From the NCBI GenBank assembly GCA_031359995.1, contig JANMAT010000152.1:1-8504 (forward strand): DNA of 8,504 nucleotides, in the 5' to 3' direction. How positions within the stretch are numbered: position 1 is the stretch's first letter; each line of letters begins with the position of its first letter. The notes under the pieces were generated by a model that saw only the letters and a list, made by a program, of their open reading frames with translations, did no database searches and was not told the origin of the DNA. This document shows positions 6,492 through 8,504 of this stretch, piece after piece. The DNA is from JANMAT01 sp031359995 (lineage in GTDB: Bacteria; Actinomycetota; Acidimicrobiia; Acidimicrobiales; Ilumatobacteraceae). Both the position numbers and the translations under genes were made by a program.

Positions 6492-6655
6492 TGCCGCCTC
6501 CGGCGATCTCTGCCTCGTCCCTCGCCACACAGTGGCATCTCTCACCCCGCTGGCATAACGAGCACTGGGCATTCTGCGCTATCTGGTCCTCGTTCGTTCG
6601 GCCGTAGTCCCGCAGGGTGCTAGCCCGTTGCGCGGCCCTCGGCGAGACTGGAGCG

Positions 6656-6958
6656 ATGGGCGCGATCGCAGGGCGACAACGCAGGACGATCGGTGTGGTC
6701 TGCACTTCAGTCGCCCTCTTCGTGTTCGTCGCCGGCTGGGCCCTCGTGGCGCCGCCCCACTGGCTACTGCCAGGCACGAGAACGTGTGTCGTCAGCGATA
6801 CGACCGGCATTCATGGTCCGCAAGGATCGAGGCGGCGCGAGGAGCTGAGCGAACCGTGTACCCCGTGCGACATCGTTGAAGTTCAACGGTCGACCTGGCT
6901 ACGCGAACTCAATGAAGTCCGCATACCGCGCCCAGGTACGTGCCCCCCGACGGGCTAG
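6656..6958 (+). CDS. Small single-span membrane protein with four outer cysteines, unknown
   Basis: A 100-residue frame from ATG 6656, with GGAG just upstream at 6649-6652 (short spacing). Residues 1-10 are basic (GRQRR). Residues 11-31 form one hydrophobic segment (TIGVVCTSVALFVFVAGWAL). The remaining 69 residues would be outside the membrane. They hold Cys44, Cys68, Cys71 (EPCTPCD) and Cys96, enough for two disulfides. I do not recognise the family. An in-frame GTG at 6617 would add 13 residues of poor quality. Third positions are less GC-rich than in the large genes (CAT, GAA, GTT, CAA codons), so the gene may be recent or weakly expressed. It could also be a chance frame, but the basic-hydrophobic-Cys layout argues for a real protein. 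Confidence 0.5.
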   Translation: MGAIAGRQRRTIGVVCTSVALFVFVAGWALVAPPHWLLPGTRTCVVSDTTGIHGPQGSRRREELSEPCTPCDIVEVQRSTWLRELNEVRIPRPGTCPPTG

Positions 6959-7029
6959 TCACCGATGGCCCCGCTCAGAGCTGCCGACCTCGCGCACCGG
7001 CGAGCACACCGACCGGACAGACTGCGATC

Positions 7030-7365
7030 GTGATCGTGGAACCGGCGTCCATCCTGCTGTTGCGACGCGGCCGCTTCCTGACGCCTGGCTCGAAGGCGCG
7101 CTACCGAGTCGAGCGACTTCGACGCGGCAAGGTCTCGGGGGTCGAAGATGTGCCCCTGCTGGCGGTAGTGACGAGCCTGCTCGCGTTGCCAGCGCTCGGT
7201 ATCGTCGACTTGCTGACGTGGCCGCTTCTGCAGGCGTTTGCTGGGCGGCATAGGTGGTGGATCGTGGAACTCCGCTGGCACGAGCACGACGCCGAGTTCG
7301 TCCGGGTCGCCGAGTGCACGACGAAGACCGAGGCGGTCGAGCGGTTGAAGTCGATGCGCGCGTAA
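7030..7365 (+). CDS. Small hypothetical protein with a central hydrophobic segment
   Basis: The 111-residue frame from GTG 7030 reads VIVEPASILLLRRGRFLTPG, then a basic stretch (RVERLRRGKV). A hydrophobic region at about 41-70 (VPLLAVVTSLLALPALGIVD) could form one membrane helix or a short hairpin. The end is a soluble WWIVELRWHEHDAEFVRVAE with TKTEAVERLKSMRA. The pattern of an aromatic strand followed by a TKxEAxERL helix suggests a small alpha/beta domain at the C-terminus. I do not recognise the family. The frame can be extended to ATG 6940, but the added 30 residues are Pro/Ser/Thr-rich and look non-coding. GTG 7036 is an alternative start. No clear ribosome binding site is visible. The gene converges on the 76-residue minus-strand gene across a hairpin. 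Confidence 0.6.
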   Translation: MIVEPASILLLRRGRFLTPGSKARYRVERLRRGKVSGVEDVPLLAVVTSLLALPALGIVDLLTWPLLQAFAGRHRWWIVELRWHEHDAEFVRVAECTTKTEAVERLKSMRA

Positions 7366-7390
7366 CTGCCGCTCGGCGCTCGCGGCGGTA

Positions 7391-7426
7391 GGCGCTGCCA
7401 ACCGCGACAACGTTGGCAACAGCGCC
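7391..7426. terminator. Hairpin between convergent genes, probable bidirectional terminator
   Basis: Left arm GGCGCTGCCAAC (7391-7402) pairs with GTTGG (7412-7416) and CAGCGCC (7420-7426), with a 3-nt CAA bulge and a 9-nt loop. The 12 paired positions are perfect. It lies centrally between stop codons at 7365 (plus) and 7440 (minus). There is no U-tract on either side, so it would be an intrinsic-like terminator of the U-poor GC-rich type. Confidence 0.6.
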
Positions 7427-7439
7427 TCCGCGCGTTCTG

Positions 7440-7670
7440 CTACGGGTCCAGCCGACCGACGTTGTCGCCGACCAGGTCGCTGATGTCGCACCCTGCGTTG
7501 CGGGCCTCGAGTGCGGCGACGTCGACCGCCAAGCGAAGGGCGTCGAGCGCCACTCCGTCATGAAGAGGTTGACGCCCCGCGTTCTCAGCGTGGGCGTTGT
7601 CGCTCATCGCCTGATTGCGCGCCGCCTTAGCCGCCGAGAGGTTGTTGCGCAGCTGCTCACAGTCCGCCAT
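7440..7670 (-). CDS. Small helical hypothetical protein
   Basis: A 76-residue frame from ATG 7670: MADCEQLRNNLSAAKAARNQ, then HDGVALDALRLAVDVAALEA and a CDISDLVGDNVGRLDP end. It is Ala/Leu-rich, with two predicted amphipathic helices at about 3-22 and 38-58, compatible with a short helical hairpin. It has no membrane segment or signal peptide. Two cysteines (4 and 61) could pair in a hairpin. The frame extends upstream to an ATG at 7844, but the extra 58 residues are Pro/Arg/Ser-rich. The minus-strand TAGCCT box 8 nt before ATG 7670 supports the short form. I do not recognise the family. Confidence 0.55.
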   Translation of the reverse strand: MADCEQLRNNLSAAKAARNQAMSDNAHAENAGRQPLHDGVALDALRLAVDVAALEARNAGCDISDLVGDNVGRLDP

Positions 7671-7678
7671 AGGAACGA

Positions 7679-7684
7679 AGGCTA
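7679..7684 (-). promoter_or_regulatory. Probable -10 box of the 76-residue protein gene (leaderless)
   Basis: On the minus strand, TAGCCT lies 8 nt before the ATG at 7670, with no Shine-Dalgarno sequence between them. This fixes the short start over the longer open frame. Confidence 0.4.
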
Positions 7685-7732
7685 GGCGGTGATCGGGCTT
7701 CTGCGACCGCGCTGCACTGCTTGTCACTGAAG

Positions 7733-7772
7733 CCGCCCCGAGCTGCCGATCCCGGATGGCCGTTCGGGGCGG
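7733..7772. repeat. GC-rich inverted repeat in the gap between divergent small genes
   Basis: CCGCCCCGA (7733-7741) and TCGGGGCGG (7764-7772) are perfect 9-bp arms around 22 nt. The spacer adds an inner GCC/GGC pairing, so the stem may continue with a small internal loop. No U-run follows on either strand. The 242-bp gap (7671-7912) holds no gene I can support. The hairpin could be a structured leader, a small RNA or a terminator of something not seen. Confidence 0.4.
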
Positions 7773-7912
7773 GTCGTAACTTCCAGCTGGAGACCCGGCG
7801 AGCCGACCACGGCACGGTGAGCCCCTCGACGGGCGCGCCGGCATGGGGCAGGCTGGGTGACCGTGGCGACGTCGTCCGGAATCGTCCTCAACGACCGCCC
7901 TCGGCGGTAACC

Positions 7913-8107
7913 GTGCTCGGCATCAAGGTCGCGCTCTCCATCGCTCTCACCGGCGGCCTCGTCTGGGTCATGATTCTCCAATCGAGCCGGTCGGTCGTTC
8001 GTCGCATCGCTCTTGCGGTCGTCGGCCTCGTGATTCTGTTCGCACTGTTCGCGCTCGTGGTGTCGGTGCGGTGCGACCTCGGCTGGCTCCCGGCGGACGA
8101 ATGTTGA
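7913..8107 (+). CDS. Tiny two-span membrane protein, unknown
   Basis: A 64-residue frame from GTG 7913. Two hydrophobic segments (about 4-22, IKVALSIALTGGLVWVMIL, and about 32-52, IALAVVGLVILFALFALVV) are joined by a basic turn, SSRSVVRR. A short tail with two cysteines follows (RCDLGWLPADEC). By the positive-inside rule the basic turn would face the cytoplasm. The start is the least certain part: the frame is open upstream to TTG 7721, but those residues are Pro/Arg/Gly-rich and unlike a protein. No good ribosome binding site or -10 box is seen. I do not recognise a family; holin-like or toxin-like roles would be speculation. Confidence 0.45.
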   Translation: MLGIKVALSIALTGGLVWVMILQSSRSVVRRIALAVVGLVILFALFALVVSVRCDLGWLPADEC

Positions 8108-8236
8108 TTGGTAGCGCGGTCGGGACGGTACTGGGACGTGGACCCCGCCCACCTGCCCCTCCGGCGGCGTGACAGGGCTGGCGCAGAGCTGCCGATCGGT
8201 CGCGTTGGCCACTCTGCGATCGATGAAGCAACCACA

Positions 8237-8246
8237 ATGACGTCAT
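8237..8246. promoter_or_regulatory. Perfect palindrome overlapping the last gene's start codon
   Basis: ATGACGTCAT is a perfect 10-bp palindrome whose last two bases are the first two of the ATG at 8245. CACAAT (8233-8238), 6 nt before the ATG, is a possible -10 box. A dimeric regulator bound here would cover the start of a leaderless mRNA. A 10-bp palindrome can also arise by chance. Confidence 0.25.
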
Positions 8247-8504
8247 GGCCGAGTCCCCAGTGACACTCACGGTCCGTGCCTACGACCCGCGCCGTGGCGC
8301 GGTTGCAGATGTCGAGGGCGGGGACGTGACCTTCACGATTGGGGACGAGGGCGTCGTCATTGCCGGGGACTCGGCCGGACTGAGGGACCTCGCTCGTTGG
8401 TGCCTGGCGATCGCTGACGAGAACGCACCGGCAGGTGTTCACATTCACCTGGAGCCAAGCGTCACCCCGCTGACGGCCGCATCCACACCCATCCTCATCC
8501 TTCG
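8245..8504 (+). CDS. Imm32-like immunity protein, C-terminus cut by the right edge
   Basis: 86 full codons are visible from ATG 8245. The N-terminal half is strand-rich (VTLTVRAYDP, GDVTFTIGDEGVVIAGD). A helix follows, GLRDLARWCLAIADE (45-59), and then a strand with GVHIHLEP (64-71) and PLTAASTPILIL. The order of GLRDLA-type helix, HIHLEP strand and PLTxxSxPL strand resembles what I recall of the Imm32 immunity family, whose members are assigned to polymorphic-toxin systems. I could not test this. No toxin gene is visible in the window; any partner would lie to the right. It has no signal peptide, so it should be cytoplasmic. The gene itself is well supported; the family is tentative. Confidence 0.5.
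   Translation, partial: MAESPVTLTVRAYDPRRGAVADVEGGDVTFTIGDEGVVIAGDSAGLRDLARWCLAIADENAPAGVHIHLEPSVTPLTAASTPILIL

Noticed and set aside
7721..7912. Longer N-terminus for the two-span protein
   Set aside because: The extra 64 residues are Pro/Arg/Gly-rich, start at TTG without a ribosome binding site and overlap the GC-rich hairpin.

Overview
The window is very GC-rich with strong G/C bias at third codon positions. It carries typical actinobacterial families: a DUF222/HNH protein, an ECF sigma factor with an anti-sigma-like partner, and a DUF3303 protein. Several genes look leaderless, with a TANNNT -10 box 7-9 nt before the start codon. The style suggests the class Acidimicrobiia (Ilumatobacter-like), but this is a guess from the sequence with no database support.

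Layout. Positions 1-1527 are two minus-strand genes: a secreted two-domain cupredoxin cut by the left edge (1-764) and a short MscS-type channel (877-1527). Diverging from the channel is a large HD-domain protein with a C-terminal cyclic-nucleotide-binding-like fold (1598-3226). It converges after 10 nt on a DUF3303 gene on the minus strand (3237-3524).

Positions 3608-5176 hold the most unusual region, a broken ECF sigma factor/anti-sigma-like pair. The sigma reading frame is interrupted between regions 4.1 and 4.2 by about 140 bp. Read on the minus strand, that insert encodes what looks like the cytoplasmic N-terminus of the anti-sigma partner. The rest of the partner lies downstream on the plus strand, without its N-terminus and spread over three reading frames. 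The large genes around it are intact, so decay or rearrangement of this locus is more likely than generally poor sequence. A local assembly error cannot be excluded.

Positions 5232-6491 are an intact DUF222-HNH gene of the 13E12-like type. Positions 6656-8107 are a run of small unrecognised genes, three of them probably membrane proteins. Two of these genes converge on a strong hairpin at 7391-7426. At the right edge (8245-8504) starts a gene whose visible part resembles an Imm32-type immunity protein.

No single pathway joins these genes. The MscS/HD divergent pair and the sigma/anti-sigma remnant are the only apparent functional neighbourhoods. I saw no tRNA, rRNA, CRISPR array, transposase or integrase.
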